Assembly: GCF_022870905.1 (NCBI RefSeq)
Contig: NZ_CP091510.1
Location: 310,001 to 374,000 of the forward strand
From: Neisseria arctica
GTDB taxonomy: Bacteria; Pseudomonadota; Gammaproteobacteria; Burkholderiales; Neisseriaceae
Reading direction: 5' to 3'
Length of the DNA: 64,000 bases
Both the position numbers and the translations under genes were made by a program. The notes under the pieces were generated by a model. It had not been told where the DNA came from. It saw only the letters and a program-made list of their open reading frames with translations, and did no database searches. Shown piece after piece: positions 44,796 to 53,781 of the stretch (within the stretch, counting starts at the first letter, position 1; every line of letters begins with the position of its first letter).

Positions 44796-45157
44796 GACAG
44801 TTCTCTGTGGGGTAAGTTAACAAAATAATGATTGTGAAGCTATTGCCGATCTTTGAAAGGCCGGCAATGTAAATAATTTTTCTTATGTTAAAAATAGTTA
44901 TTTAAGTAATTAGATTTATTACTCAATTTCATATAATAATATACGCAGGAAGTGTACGAGACAATAGAGATGTTGTTCGGTAGAGAAAAGGTACTTACTT
45001 AATGGTTGCATAGGAACTGATGAAATAATTAATGAGTTTATTTTTATTTGTTAAGATTATTTTTAAAGTTTTCGGTTTGAAGAGGGAGTGATTTTTGTTC
45101 TCTAAGCAATTAGTATCGGTGGGATAGTCGGAGTACATATGTTCATAGGGCCAAAGG
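44796..45157 (-). promoter_or_regulatory. AT-rich upstream region of the polysaccharide operon
   Basis: About 360 bases without a gene, unusually AT-rich at 44860-44945 and 45000-45080, and lacking uptake sequences. As the only sizeable gap upstream of thirteen closely spaced minus-strand genes it very likely holds the operon promoter. I see no JUMPstart/ops element and no homopolymer tract suitable for phase variation. Confidence 0.6.
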
Positions 45158-46270
45158 TTATTGACGTAGTATCCAACGGATATCGCATCCTATCGTAGTG
45201 ACCCCTATGGTTTGCCAATTGCTTTTCTGAGTTAATACTTGCGGTCGTTCGGAAAGTATGAACAGACCTCTGCCAGCTCCTCCTAATATCTTAGGCGACT
45301 GATAGACTACAATTTCGTCTAAAAGTTCCTCTTCTAGAAAAGCACCTGCCAAAGTAGCACCTGCTTCCACCATGACTTCGCCGAAACCGAGATCGGCTAA
45401 TTTTCCGAGTAGTTTGGGGAGATCGATCCTGCCGTTTTTTTCGTTTGCGGCGATCACAGATACATGGGGATGATGCAGATATGGTTGGAGTTTTTCGGTT
45501 TCCGTTACTAAAGTAGCGATAATAGTGGGAGCGGTGCCGTTTTGGATCAGGTTGCTGTTAAGAGGAGTTTGCAGACGGCTGTCTAAAACTATGCGCGTAG
45601 GTTGGCGTAGCGTAGGGAAGTCCCGAACATTTAATTGCGGGTTGTCGGCTAATACTGTGCCGATGCCGGTGATTACGGCGCAACTTTCCGCACGTAGAAT
45701 TTGTACGTCAGCCCGTGCTTGCTCGCCTGTAATCCATTGGCTTTGGCCGTTTGCAAGTGCGGTTTTTCCGTCTAGGCTGGCGGCACATTTAAGACGCACA
45801 AACGGCCTGGCTCTTTCGATGCGGGATAAAAAGCCACGATTAAGTTCTCTGGCCTCGTTCTCCAAGAGGCCGCAACTCACTGCGATACCTGCTTTTTGCA
45901 GCATTTCCAGTCCTTTGCCGCCCACAAGGGGATTAGGGTCGCGCATAGCGGCGACAACACGAGATACGCCTGCCTCGATCAGGCTTTGGGCGCATGGAGG
46001 CGTGCGCCCGTAGTGGCTGCACGGCTCCAGAGTAACGTAGGCAGCCGAACCTTGAGCCAAGCTGCCGGCTTGTCTAAGGGCATGCACTTCGGCATGCGGC
46101 CCCCCGGCCATGATATGAAAACCTTCTCCTACAATTTGGCTGCCTTTGGCCAATACACAACCGACCCGAGGATTCGGAGAGGTTGAAAAACGCCCTTGTC
46201 GTGCAAGGACAAGGGCGCGGTACATCATTTGGCTGTCGAGTTCGCCAAATGTATCAGCATGTTTATGCAT
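45158..46270 (-). CDS. ribD: Bifunctional riboflavin biosynthesis protein RibD
   Basis: 370 residues from the ATG at 46270. An N-terminal deaminase domain carries the zinc motif HAEVHAL with PCSHYGRTPPC (near 55-95), followed by the reductase domain (KCAASLDGKTALANGQSQWITG near 165-186). It performs the second and third steps of riboflavin synthesis on the pyrimidine precursor. The start choice rests on the gap to the upstream lipoprotein gene, which consists exactly of an uptake sequence; an ATG pair slightly downstream (MMYRALVLA) is an alternative. No other rib genes are nearby. Confidence 0.93.
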   Translation of the reverse strand: MHKHADTFGELDSQMMYRALVLARQGRFSTSPNPRVGCVLAKGSQIVGEGFHIMAGGPHAEVHALRQAGSLAQGSAAYVTLEPCSHYGRTPPCAQSLIEAGVSRVVAAMRDPNPLVGGKGLEMLQKAGIAVSCGLLENEARELNRGFLSRIERARPFVRLKCAASLDGKTALANGQSQWITGEQARADVQILRAESCAVITGIGTVLADNPQLNVRDFPTLRQPTRIVLDSRLQTPLNSNLIQNGTAPTIIATLVTETEKLQPYLHHPHVSVIAANEKNGRIDLPKLLGKLADLGFGEVMVEAGATLAGAFLEEELLDEIVVYQSPKILGGAGRGLFILSERPQVLTQKSNWQTIGVTTIGCDIRWILRQ

Positions 46271-46281
46271 TTCAGACGGCC
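46271..46281 (-). repeat. Uptake sequence forming the entire lipoprotein–ribD spacer
   Basis: On the minus strand the junction reads TAAGGCCGTCTGAAATG: stop codon, eleven bases of uptake sequence, start codon. AAGG, formed by the stop codon and the repeat, may act as a weak ribosome binding site for ribD. Confidence 0.75.
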
Positions 46282-46860
46282 TTATTTGATCAGGTTGACA
46301 TCTTTCAATACGCCGGCCAACTGTTCTTGCGTTGCACTTTGGCTGTTGGCGCATACATTGAACAAATTGTTGCTCTCGATGATGGCGATGCAGTTTTCTC
46401 GTAGCTCGTCACCATCTTCGGCAGCTTGACTGAAGCGGTAGTTCATGCGGTTTTCAGTGGCGGCTCCGACTTGTACGTTGCTGATTCCCTCGGCTTTATT
46501 CAAGGCTTCTTTGAGGTCGTTAAAATAGGTTTTGCCATTATTTTTAACTGTGCCCAGGTTGGTTACATAGATTGTGATGTCGGATGTTGTATCACGTTGG
46601 AGTAAGGTTAATTCTTCTTTGCCGACTCCGTCCGGGCGTGCGGATTCATCGTTGCTAATATCGGTGAACTGTCCGCCTTGGATCACGATGCGGATTCTGT
46701 TGTCGCTGCTGTCGAGTGTTTGGACGGTATTGGCCGCTTGTTGTGGGGTTTGTGTCGTAGATGCGGCATTTTCGGAAGTAACTGAAGTTTCGGCTTGTTG
46801 TTTACAGGCGCTCAGTCCGAGTACGGCGACGGTAATGAGGGTGAGTGCTTTCAATTTCAT
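46282..46860 (-). CDS. Lipoprotein of unknown function
   Basis: 192 residues. A lipoprotein signal peptide ends with LSAC (Cys19), followed by a Thr/Ala/Gln-rich linker to about 50 and a compact domain with mixed strands and helices (IRIVIQGGQFTDIS, DITIYVTNLG). Two further Cys residues (ENCIAI and NVCANS, about 155 and 168) could form a disulfide. I do not recognise the family. It is immediately followed by ribD, probably in one transcript with weak coupling. Confidence 0.8.
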   Translation of the reverse strand: MKLKALTLITVAVLGLSACKQQAETSVTSENAASTTQTPQQAANTVQTLDSSDNRIRIVIQGGQFTDISNDESARPDGVGKEELTLLQRDTTSDITIYVTNLGTVKNNGKTYFNDLKEALNKAEGISNVQVGAATENRMNYRFSQAAEDGDELRENCIAIIESNNLFNVCANSQSATQEQLAGVLKDVNLIK

Positions 46861-46934
46861 AATTATTGTCCGTGCAGTGGAGAAATAGCTTGGATAAAAA
46901 TCAAAAGTATAGCTGTTTTGATAAAACCTTTTAC

Positions 46935-46964
46935 CCTATGCGGGCAGCTTGGGTGCTGCATAGG
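46935..46964. terminator. Hairpin with T-run between nrdR and the lipoprotein gene
   Basis: CCTAT...GCAGC and GCTGCATAGG form an interrupted stem, followed on the plus strand by TTTTTTT. No plus-strand gene ends here, so it may act on nrdR from the other side or on antisense transcription. Confidence 0.5.
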
Positions 46965-47015
46965 CTTTTTTTGTCAACTTAACTTTCCAAGAAGCCTCAG
47001 TATAGCAAAATAAGC

Positions 47016-47489
47016 TTATGCTTGGGGCGGATTATTCGATACAAGAGGTAATGTGGCGATGGCTTGCGTAAATTCGGAAACATCGTTAAAGCTTTTGTAC
47101 ACGGAGGCAAAACGTACATAGGCAACTTGGTCGAGTGCGGCCAGAGCCTCCATCGCCATTTCGCCGATCAGCCTTGAGCTGACTTCTTTTTGGCCCAAAC
47201 GGTAAAGGCGTAATTCGATTAGTGCGACCGTATCATCTATTTGTTCGTCATCTATGGGGCGCTTATGTAAGGCGCGTGCCAAGCTGGTTCTCAGTTTGTG
47301 GGGATTGAAGGCGACTTTGATTCCAGTACTTTTCACAATTTGGGGCATCCGCATTTCTACCGTTTCAAAAGTGCTGAAACGTTGGCCGCATGTCGAGCAG
47401 CGCCTTCTGCGGCGAATGCTGTTGGTTTCTTCCAGTAAGCGCGAGTCGGTTACTTGGGTGTTGGAATTTTGGCAGAAGGGGCATTTCAT
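47016..47489 (-). CDS. nrdR: Transcriptional repressor NrdR
   Basis: 157 residues. An N-terminal zinc ribbon (MKCPFCQNSNTQV with CSTCGQRF) is followed by an ATP-cone domain (about 49-139). NrdR senses ATP/dATP and represses ribonucleotide reductase genes; none lie in this window. The start at 47489 gives the invariant MxCPFC N-terminus. Confidence 0.96.
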   Translation of the reverse strand: MKCPFCQNSNTQVTDSRLLEETNSIRRRRRCSTCGQRFSTFETVEMRMPQIVKSTGIKVAFNPHKLRTSLARALHKRPIDDEQIDDTVALIELRLYRLGQKEVSSRLIGEMAMEALAALDQVAYVRFASVYKSFNDVSEFTQAIATLPLVSNNPPQA

Positions 47490-47670
47490 AGAAGGTCGGG
47501 TTGCATATGTGAAGCATTATATTGTAACGCAAAGGCTGTTTTTCTGTCAGCCGCCCGCATAACGGGCAGGGAACTGCCGTCGCGGAAGGATAATTATGCT
47601 GAAAACATACTGTGCTTGCGTAGCTGCTTGGTTTCAGACGGCCTTGTTTGCTTAGCGCTTGGATGGCTTG

Positions 47671-48513
47671 CTAAACCGATACACCTGCCGCCCGGGCGAT
47701 GGCAAGCCCCTCTTCAATACTTAAATAACGCGGAGAAGAGGGAATATCACGGCGGATAATGTCGCCTTGCCGGAACATCACCAATTCATTTTCGGCTAAT
47801 TGTGTCCAATGTTCATTGACAGTCAGCGGCAGGGTGGCAATGACGGCGACTTTATCGTTGGGTGTGGTAACAGCAGAAAAGTCGATGGCGACATCATCAT
47901 CCAACAATTTCGCTTCGCCGAAAGGCGCTTTTCGAACTATATAGTGCAGCAGGGTGCTGGCATGCGCCATCATAAATTCGCCGTTGGATACGACGAAATT
48001 AAATAAGCCGTGGTTGCGTATTTCGTGGGTAAGCGATGCGATTGTTTCAAATAAGGTTTCTTCGTCGGGTTTGTGGCGGAAGCGTTGGCGCAATTGTTCC
48101 AAAATATAGCAAAACGCGCGTTCGGAATCGGTATTGCCAACCGGGCGGTAATATTCTCCGGCTTCGGGGTAGAAGTTTTTCAGATGGCCGTTGTGGGCAA
48201 ACAGCCAGTATTCGCCCCATATTTCACGCATAAACGGATGCGTATTGGCCAAAGAGGTTTGGCCTTGGGTGGCTTTGCGGATATGCGCTACCACATTTTC
48301 GGATTTGATTTGATAGGCGCGTATCAAATCGGCTACGGGGGAGTGTGCGCTCGGTTTGTCGTCATGAAATAGGCGGACGCCTTTGCCTTCGAAAAAGCCG
48401 ATGCCGAATCCGTCGGCGTGGTGGTCGGTGAGGCCGCCACGCAGGCGGAAGCCTTCAAAGGAAAAAATAATGTCGGTAGGTGTGTTGCAATTCATGCCCA
48501 AAAGCTGGCACAT
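47671..48513 (-). CDS. Class II glutamine amidotransferase (YafJ-like)
   Basis: 280 residues beginning MCQLLGM, so Cys2 becomes the N-terminal nucleophile after Met removal. GGLTDHHADGFGIGFF (about 26-41) and FAHNGHL (about 110) are the usual Ntn-hydrolase glutaminase motifs. No synthase domain is attached, and the partner of stand-alone YafJ-type proteins is unknown. It is divergent from hslO and has no operon partner. Confidence 0.88.
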   Translation of the reverse strand: MCQLLGMNCNTPTDIIFSFEGFRLRGGLTDHHADGFGIGFFEGKGVRLFHDDKPSAHSPVADLIRAYQIKSENVVAHIRKATQGQTSLANTHPFMREIWGEYWLFAHNGHLKNFYPEAGEYYRPVGNTDSERAFCYILEQLRQRFRHKPDEETLFETIASLTHEIRNHGLFNFVVSNGEFMMAHASTLLHYIVRKAPFGEAKLLDDDVAIDFSAVTTPNDKVAVIATLPLTVNEHWTQLAENELVMFRQGDIIRRDIPSSPRYLSIEEGLAIARAAGVSV

Positions 48514-48856
48514 GGTGTTCCTTATTATCTAAAAATAGTGTGATTGGGGCGGTACGGTTAAAAATGATAAAACTACCCCGATTGCATCAGATAGTCAAAT
48601 ACCGCCGAGAAGATTTCACTTGATAATCGGTTTTATTCAAAACGACGAAAATATAGAAAAAGGCGGCGGTTGCAAAAGGTGAGGATAACCGGCAGGCCGT
48701 CTGAAAAAACAGCGGATCGGCGGTGGCTTTATATTTGCCGAATCGTCGGTGGAAGAATATATAGGTTTTCAACCATACGGATCGGACTCTTGATTTTCAA
48801 CGGTATGCAACCATATTCGGAGTCAATCGAATGAATTATACACAGAAAGAAATCCT
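48514..48856. other. Divergent promoter region of the amidotransferase and hslO
   Basis: About 340 bases. One uptake sequence (GGCCGTCTGAAAA) lies near 48692. A minus-strand frame at 48587-48772 has no recognisable features. Nothing else is apparent. Confidence 0.45.
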
Positions 48857-49774
48857 ATGACTGCAAAGACTCCTGCAGCTGCCGTCAACCACGCCGACTG
48901 CCGCACGCGTTTTATTTTTGACGATATGCCCGTGCGCGGCTTGCATGTTCGTTTGGAAGACGTTTGGCAGCATATTGTCAGCCGCAAGCATTACCCTGTT
49001 GCTATCCGTAAAGCGTTGGGCGAATTGTTGGCGGCAGGCGCACTGCTTTCTAGCAATCTGAAAATAGACGGCACGTTGACAGTGCAAGTGCAAGGGCAAG
49101 GCCGTTTGAAAATGCTGGTTGTGGAAGCGACTTCGGAGCAAACCTGCCGCGCGACCGCCCGCTGGGATGAACAGGCTGAAATCGGTGATGAAGAAAGCTT
49201 GTCCGAATTATTGGGCGAGAACGGCGTATTCGTGATGACTTTGCAGCCGCAAGACGGCGAACCTTGGCAGGGTGTGGTGCCTCTGGAAGGCGGTATTATA
49301 GCCGAATTGCTGATGAATTACATGAAACGCTCCGAGCAGCTGGATACGCATATCACTTTGGCCGCTTCGAATGAAGTGGTAGGCGGTTTGTTGTTGCAGC
49401 GTTTGCCTGAAAAAGAAATAGACGCCGAGGCGTGGAATCATGTAGAAACATTGGCTCAAACGGTCACTGCCCCGGAGTTAACTTCCTTGGACGCGCAGCA
49501 TTTGTTGTACCGTTTGTTCCATGAAACCCCGCCGCGTGTTTTTGAGCCCGAAAGTTTGGAATTTGCTTGTACTTGTTCGCGTGGAAAAGTCAGCGATATG
49601 CTCTTGATGCTGGGAGGTCAGGAAGTAGGTGAAGTTGTGGCCGACCAGGGAAGCGTAGAAGTGGACTGCGATTTTTGTAACGAAAAATATGTATTTGACG
49701 AAACAGATGTTAACGCACTGTTTGGTACGGATGTGGTAAGCGCGGCTCGTTCAGAAAGACAGCGTTTGCAATAA
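48857..49774 (+). CDS. hslO: Redox-regulated chaperone Hsp33 (HslO)
   Basis: 305 residues. The C-terminal zinc centre is intact: CTCS (about 233-236) and CDFC (about 272-275), four Cys that hold zinc when reduced and form disulfides on oxidation, unfolding the linker to activate holdase function. The N-terminal core begins TRFIFDDMPVRGLHVRL. It protects proteins during combined heat and oxidative stress. Single gene ending at an uptake-sequence terminator. Confidence 0.95.
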   Translation: MTAKTPAAAVNHADCRTRFIFDDMPVRGLHVRLEDVWQHIVSRKHYPVAIRKALGELLAAGALLSSNLKIDGTLTVQVQGQGRLKMLVVEATSEQTCRATARWDEQAEIGDEESLSELLGENGVFVMTLQPQDGEPWQGVVPLEGGIIAELLMNYMKRSEQLDTHITLAASNEVVGGLLLQRLPEKEIDAEAWNHVETLAQTVTAPELTSLDAQHLLYRLFHETPPRVFEPESLEFACTCSRGKVSDMLLMLGGQEVGEVVADQGSVEVDCDFCNEKYVFDETDVNALFGTDVVSAARSERQRLQ

Positions 49775-49830
49775 TCCGTGGGTAAGGCTGTTCATCGGCC
49801 AAATAAAAGCTGTTTTGATATTTTATGAAA

Positions 49831-49859
49831 AATGCCGTCTGAAAAATTCAGACGGCATT
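49831..49859. terminator. Uptake-sequence terminator between hslO and the nitroreductase
   Basis: AATGCCGTCTGAA and TTCAGACGGCATT pair perfectly, with TTTT following on the plus strand. Convergent genes on both sides. Confidence 0.8.
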
Positions 49860-49884
49860 TTTTCAGGCGGCCTTTGATAGCCGT

Positions 49885-50616
49885 TTATTTTTTAGCAAGA
49901 CCTTGTTTTTGTAAAAACGGCAGGATGTCGGGGCGGACTTCGCGACAGAGCGTATCACGTACTTGTGCCGACCAATCCAAATCCAGATTGCTGCGACGTT
50001 GGTAGTAATCGTATACTACCTCGTCGTAGGCTTCCAGCGTTTCACTATCGAGCGGTTTGTAACAGTTTTCAGAAACGATGGTATCCAGAGGCAGACGCGG
50101 ACGGTAGAGGGGATCTTGGGCTGGATGACCGAGACACATGCCAAACAGCGGTACGACATATTCTGGCAGGTTGAGCAGCTCGGCGACACGGTTGACATCG
50201 TTACGCAGGCTGCCGATATATACGCCGCCTAAACCCAGTGATTCGGCGGCCAGCAAAATATTTTGCGCCATGATGCCGGCGTCTACGGTACCGATGAGGG
50301 TAACTTCAGTCCAATCGGTTTGTACCCCGGAATCCACTTTTTTATGCTTGGCGAAGTCCATACAGAAAACCAGAAATTCGGCACAGTTTTCGATATAACG
50401 TTGATCTGAACCGACAGCCCGCAAGCCTTTGCGTAATTCGTGATCGGTAACGCGGACGATATGTACGACTTGTAAAAAGCTTGAAGAAGACGCTGCACGG
50501 CCGGCTTCTAAGACTGCATTAAGCATCTCGGGTGAAATTGCTTCATCGGTGAATTTACGGATAGAGCGGTGGGCGAGGGCGGTTTCTAATACGGGTTTGC
50601 TGGGTAAAGTAGTCAT
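49885..50616 (-). CDS. NfsA/Frp-type flavin nitroreductase
   Basis: 243 residues from the ATG at 50616, preceded by GAGGA; a longer frame to 50658 has no such site. The FMN-binding N-terminus AHRSIRKFTDEAI (about 15-27) and the central LGLGGVYIGSLRNDV (near 130) identify the oxygen-insensitive NfsA/FRP group of nitroreductases, which use NAD(P)H to reduce nitro compounds, quinones or flavins. Physiological substrate unknown. On the same strand as the WrbA gene 116 bases upstream, another quinone reductase. Confidence 0.88.
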   Translation of the reverse strand: MTTLPSKPVLETALAHRSIRKFTDEAISPEMLNAVLEAGRAASSSSFLQVVHIVRVTDHELRKGLRAVGSDQRYIENCAEFLVFCMDFAKHKKVDSGVQTDWTEVTLIGTVDAGIMAQNILLAAESLGLGGVYIGSLRNDVNRVAELLNLPEYVVPLFGMCLGHPAQDPLYRPRLPLDTIVSENCYKPLDSETLEAYDEVVYDYYQRRSNLDLDWSAQVRDTLCREVRPDILPFLQKQGLAKK

Positions 50617-50732
50617 TAAAGTATCCTCTTCGGTGTGGGTAGGTGTTTCAGACGGCATGCAATCACAACAAATCAGGTATGGCAGGGGTATATTGCCCGT
50701 CTTACGGATGGTCGGTATAGGCCGTCTGAAAA

Positions 50733-51362
<630 letters not shown>

Positions 51363-51385
51363 TCAGTTTGATAAGAGGAAAGAGT

Positions 51386-52639
51386 ATGCTGAATTTGGAA
51401 CGCTGGCAAGCCCTACTTGACTCGAAGCCGGTCGGGTTTGCACGGTTTTTGTTGCGGCGGTTTGTGGAGGTACGCGTACCTCAGGTATCGGCCAGTCTCA
51501 CGTTTACCACGTTGTTGGCATTGGTGCCGGTTTTAACGGTCACACTGGTGGTGGTCTCGGCATTTCCGATGTTTGATACATTGTCGGAATCATTCGTACA
51601 GTTCATCAACCAAACTCTGGTACCGCAAGGCGCCGGCACGATTTTCAGTTATATCGACCAATTCAAAGGTAAGGCCAGCAATCTGACGGCAATCGGTATA
51701 TTGATGTTGCTGGTGACTTCGTTACTGTTGATTCAAACCATAGATCAAACATTTAACCGTATTTGGCATGTGAAGGCACAGCGTCCTTTGTGGATGCAGT
51801 TTTTGGTATATTGGGCATTGTTGACTTTCGGGCCGTTGGCATTGGGTATCAGTGCGACCGCATGGGCGCTGGTGTTGAAAGAAAGCCGCCTTGATATATT
51901 GTTTCCGGTGTTGGCCGAGGTGATGAAGGTTGTCACATCAGTATTATTCAGTACGGTTATCCTGTGGTTGTTATACCGTTTGGTGCCGAACCGTTTTGTA
52001 CCGGCCAAGCATGCTTTATTGGGTGCGGCGGTTACGGCGGTATTATTGGAGGTAGCCCGTGCCGGTTTTGCCTGGTATGTGAGTACGTTTAACGGCTATA
52101 CCTTGATATACGGTGCTTTCGCGGCTATTCCGGTATTTCTGTTGTGGCTGAATTTATTGTGGATGCTGGTGTTGTCGGGTGCGGTGTTGACTGCGGCTTT
52201 GTCTTATTGGCAGGGAGATGCTTTCCGCCGGGGTTTCGATTCGGCGGGTAGGTTTGATGATGTGTTGAAAATTTTATTGCTGTTGGACGATGCTCAGCAG
52301 GAAGGCAAAGCATTACCGGTACAGGCGTTTCGCAGCCATATCAATATGGGCTACGATGAATTGGGTGATTTATTGGAAAAATTGGCACGGCACGGCTATG
52401 TTTATCAGGGTAAACAGGGTTGGGTGTTGAAAACCAATGCCGATAGTATTGAAGTGGACGAGTTGTTTAAACTGTTTGTATACCGACCGGCCAGATTAAG
52501 CCAAGATCATGTGAACGATTCGGTAGAGCAAATTATGCAGCCTTGTTTGGCAGCGATGGATATTTCGCTAGCTGAGTTCAGCTGTCATGCCCAGGCAAAT
52601 AAGCGTAAGCGTTTGCAGGGGGAGCATCAACAATTATAG
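51386..52639 (+). CDS. YihY/BrkB family inner-membrane protein
   Basis: 417 residues from the ATG at 51386 (AAGAGGAAAG in front); the longer frame from 51323 would overlap the wrbA start. Six membrane segments lie in the first 270 residues, with the family hallmark PQVSASLTFTTLLALVPVLTV near 32-52 and a YGAFAAIPVFLLWLNLLW motif near 233-250. The C-terminal 140 residues are soluble and include a winged-helix-like part (YDELGDLLEKLARHGYVYQG). Despite older names, the family is not RNase BN. Function is unknown. Confidence 0.88.
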   Translation: MLNLERWQALLDSKPVGFARFLLRRFVEVRVPQVSASLTFTTLLALVPVLTVTLVVVSAFPMFDTLSESFVQFINQTLVPQGAGTIFSYIDQFKGKASNLTAIGILMLLVTSLLLIQTIDQTFNRIWHVKAQRPLWMQFLVYWALLTFGPLALGISATAWALVLKESRLDILFPVLAEVMKVVTSVLFSTVILWLLYRLVPNRFVPAKHALLGAAVTAVLLEVARAGFAWYVSTFNGYTLIYGAFAAIPVFLLWLNLLWMLVLSGAVLTAALSYWQGDAFRRGFDSAGRFDDVLKILLLLDDAQQEGKALPVQAFRSHINMGYDELGDLLEKLARHGYVYQGKQGWVLKTNADSIEVDELFKLFVYRPARLSQDHVNDSVEQIMQPCLAAMDISLAEFSCHAQANKRKRLQGEHQQL

Positions 52640-52671
52640 AGTTGTGTTTGATTGTTATGTACGAAGAATTG

Positions 52672-52699
52672 AAGCCGTCTGAAATTTTACAGGCGGCTT
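52672..52699 (+). terminator. Imperfect uptake-sequence hairpin after the YihY gene
   Basis: AAGCCGTCTG faces CAGGCGGCTT, followed by TT. Thirty-two bases after the stop codon. Confidence 0.65.
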
Positions 52700-52773
52700 T
52701 TGATAACGTTGGAGTGTGAAATACAAGTTAGCATTGTTATTTTTAGTATTGGTATTTTGTTATTACCTGATGA

Positions 52774-52809
52774 AAACATGCCGTCTGAAAAGTTTCAGAC
52801 GGCATGTTT
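52774..52809 (-). terminator. Uptake-sequence terminator of the OmpA-like lipoprotein gene
   Basis: CATGCCGTCTGAAA pairs exactly with its complement, extended by AAA/TTT on the outside. It lies about 35 bases beyond the stop codon on the minus strand. Confidence 0.8.
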
Positions 52810-52843
52810 GATTATCGGTTAAATAAGCCGATTAATAACATTT

Positions 52844-53515
52844 TTATTGTTGTTGTGCAGCGCGTACGGCGTTGTGATCAGGATTGATCAGGATTTCAAC
52901 ACGGCGGTTTTGTGCGCGGCCTTCGGCGGTAGCGTTAGAGGCAACCGGTTGGCGTGAACCATAACCCACTGTACTCAAGCGAGCAGTAGCTACACCGCGT
53001 TGGTTCAAGTAGCCTGCTACCGCTTGTGCGCGGCGTTGAGACAATGGCTCGTTGATCGCATCGCTACCGGTATTATCGGTATGGCCGGCTACGGTCAAAG
53101 TGGTATCGGGGTATTGAACCAAAGTTTGAGCGGCTTTGGTCAATGCATCTTGTGCAGAGGTGCTTAATGATGCGCTATTGGTAGCGAATGTTACGCTCTC
53201 AGGCATCACCAGTTTGATTTGGTCGCCTTGGCGGCTTACTTCCACGCCTGTGTTAGCCAGGCTCTCACGCAGTTTTTTCTCTTGGTAATCCATATAACCG
53301 CCAACACCGGCTCCGATAGCGCCACAAGCTAAAGCGGAATTACGCGCGCCTTTGCCGCCGTGAGTGAGTGCGCCTACGATGCCGCATACTGCCGCACCGC
53401 CTAAGCCGTAGGCGGCGGTTTTACTGATTTGTTGTTGTCCGGCAGAGTTGGTAACGCAGCCAGCCAAAGCAACGGAAGCCATAGCGGCAAGAGCAACGGG
53501 TTTCAAAATTTTCAT
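52844..53515 (-). CDS. OmpA-family outer-membrane lipoprotein (YiaD-like)
   Basis: 223 residues. The lipobox LAGC places the lipidated Cys at 20. A glycine-zipper segment (GLGGAAVCGIVGALTHGGKG and GAIGAGVGGYMDY, about 37-82) may insert into the membrane. The C-terminal OmpA domain (about 105-212) contains TLTVAGHTDNTGSD and LSQRRAQAVAGYL, which bind peptidoglycan through Asp and Arg. It therefore tethers the outer membrane to the wall. Strong ribosome binding site (AAAGGAAA). The Gln-rich C-terminal tail is short. Confidence 0.9.
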   Translation of the reverse strand: MKILKPVALAAMASVALAGCVTNSAGQQQISKTAAYGLGGAAVCGIVGALTHGGKGARNSALACGAIGAGVGGYMDYQEKKLRESLANTGVEVSRQGDQIKLVMPESVTFATNSASLSTSAQDALTKAAQTLVQYPDTTLTVAGHTDNTGSDAINEPLSQRRAQAVAGYLNQRGVATARLSTVGYGSRQPVASNATAEGRAQNRRVEILINPDHNAVRAAQQQ

Positions 53516-53720
53516 AGTTTTCCTTTCGGTTAGGTGCGGGCGGCTGTTGATATGTAAGCCGCGCTTGCTTGTTTGTAATGGTATGTTCAGATACCGTTGG
53601 TTTCACTATAGTCCACAATTTGGGCAAATTGAAGCGGTCTTAACTTGATATTACGCGACACTACTTTGCCTTTACGGCAGATGCCGCTTATCTGTTTTTT
53701 ATGAGGACAAGTGGCAAAAA

Positions 53721-53749
53721 AAGCGTACCGTAAACGATACAGTACGCTT
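53721..53749 (-). terminator. Intrinsic terminator of pepN
   Basis: On the minus strand AAGCGTACTGTA and its near-complement are followed by a run of T. The hairpin starts about 30 bases after the pepN stop codon. Confidence 0.85.
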
Positions 53750-53781
53750 GATTTCGACAGTTGGTGTAAAAATGAAGTTCC

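Noticed and set aside
47592..47663. Short plus-strand frame containing an uptake sequence after nrdR.
   Set aside because: Although a GGAAGGA precedes its ATG, the frame is very short, reads through an uptake-sequence complement and has no feature of a real peptide.
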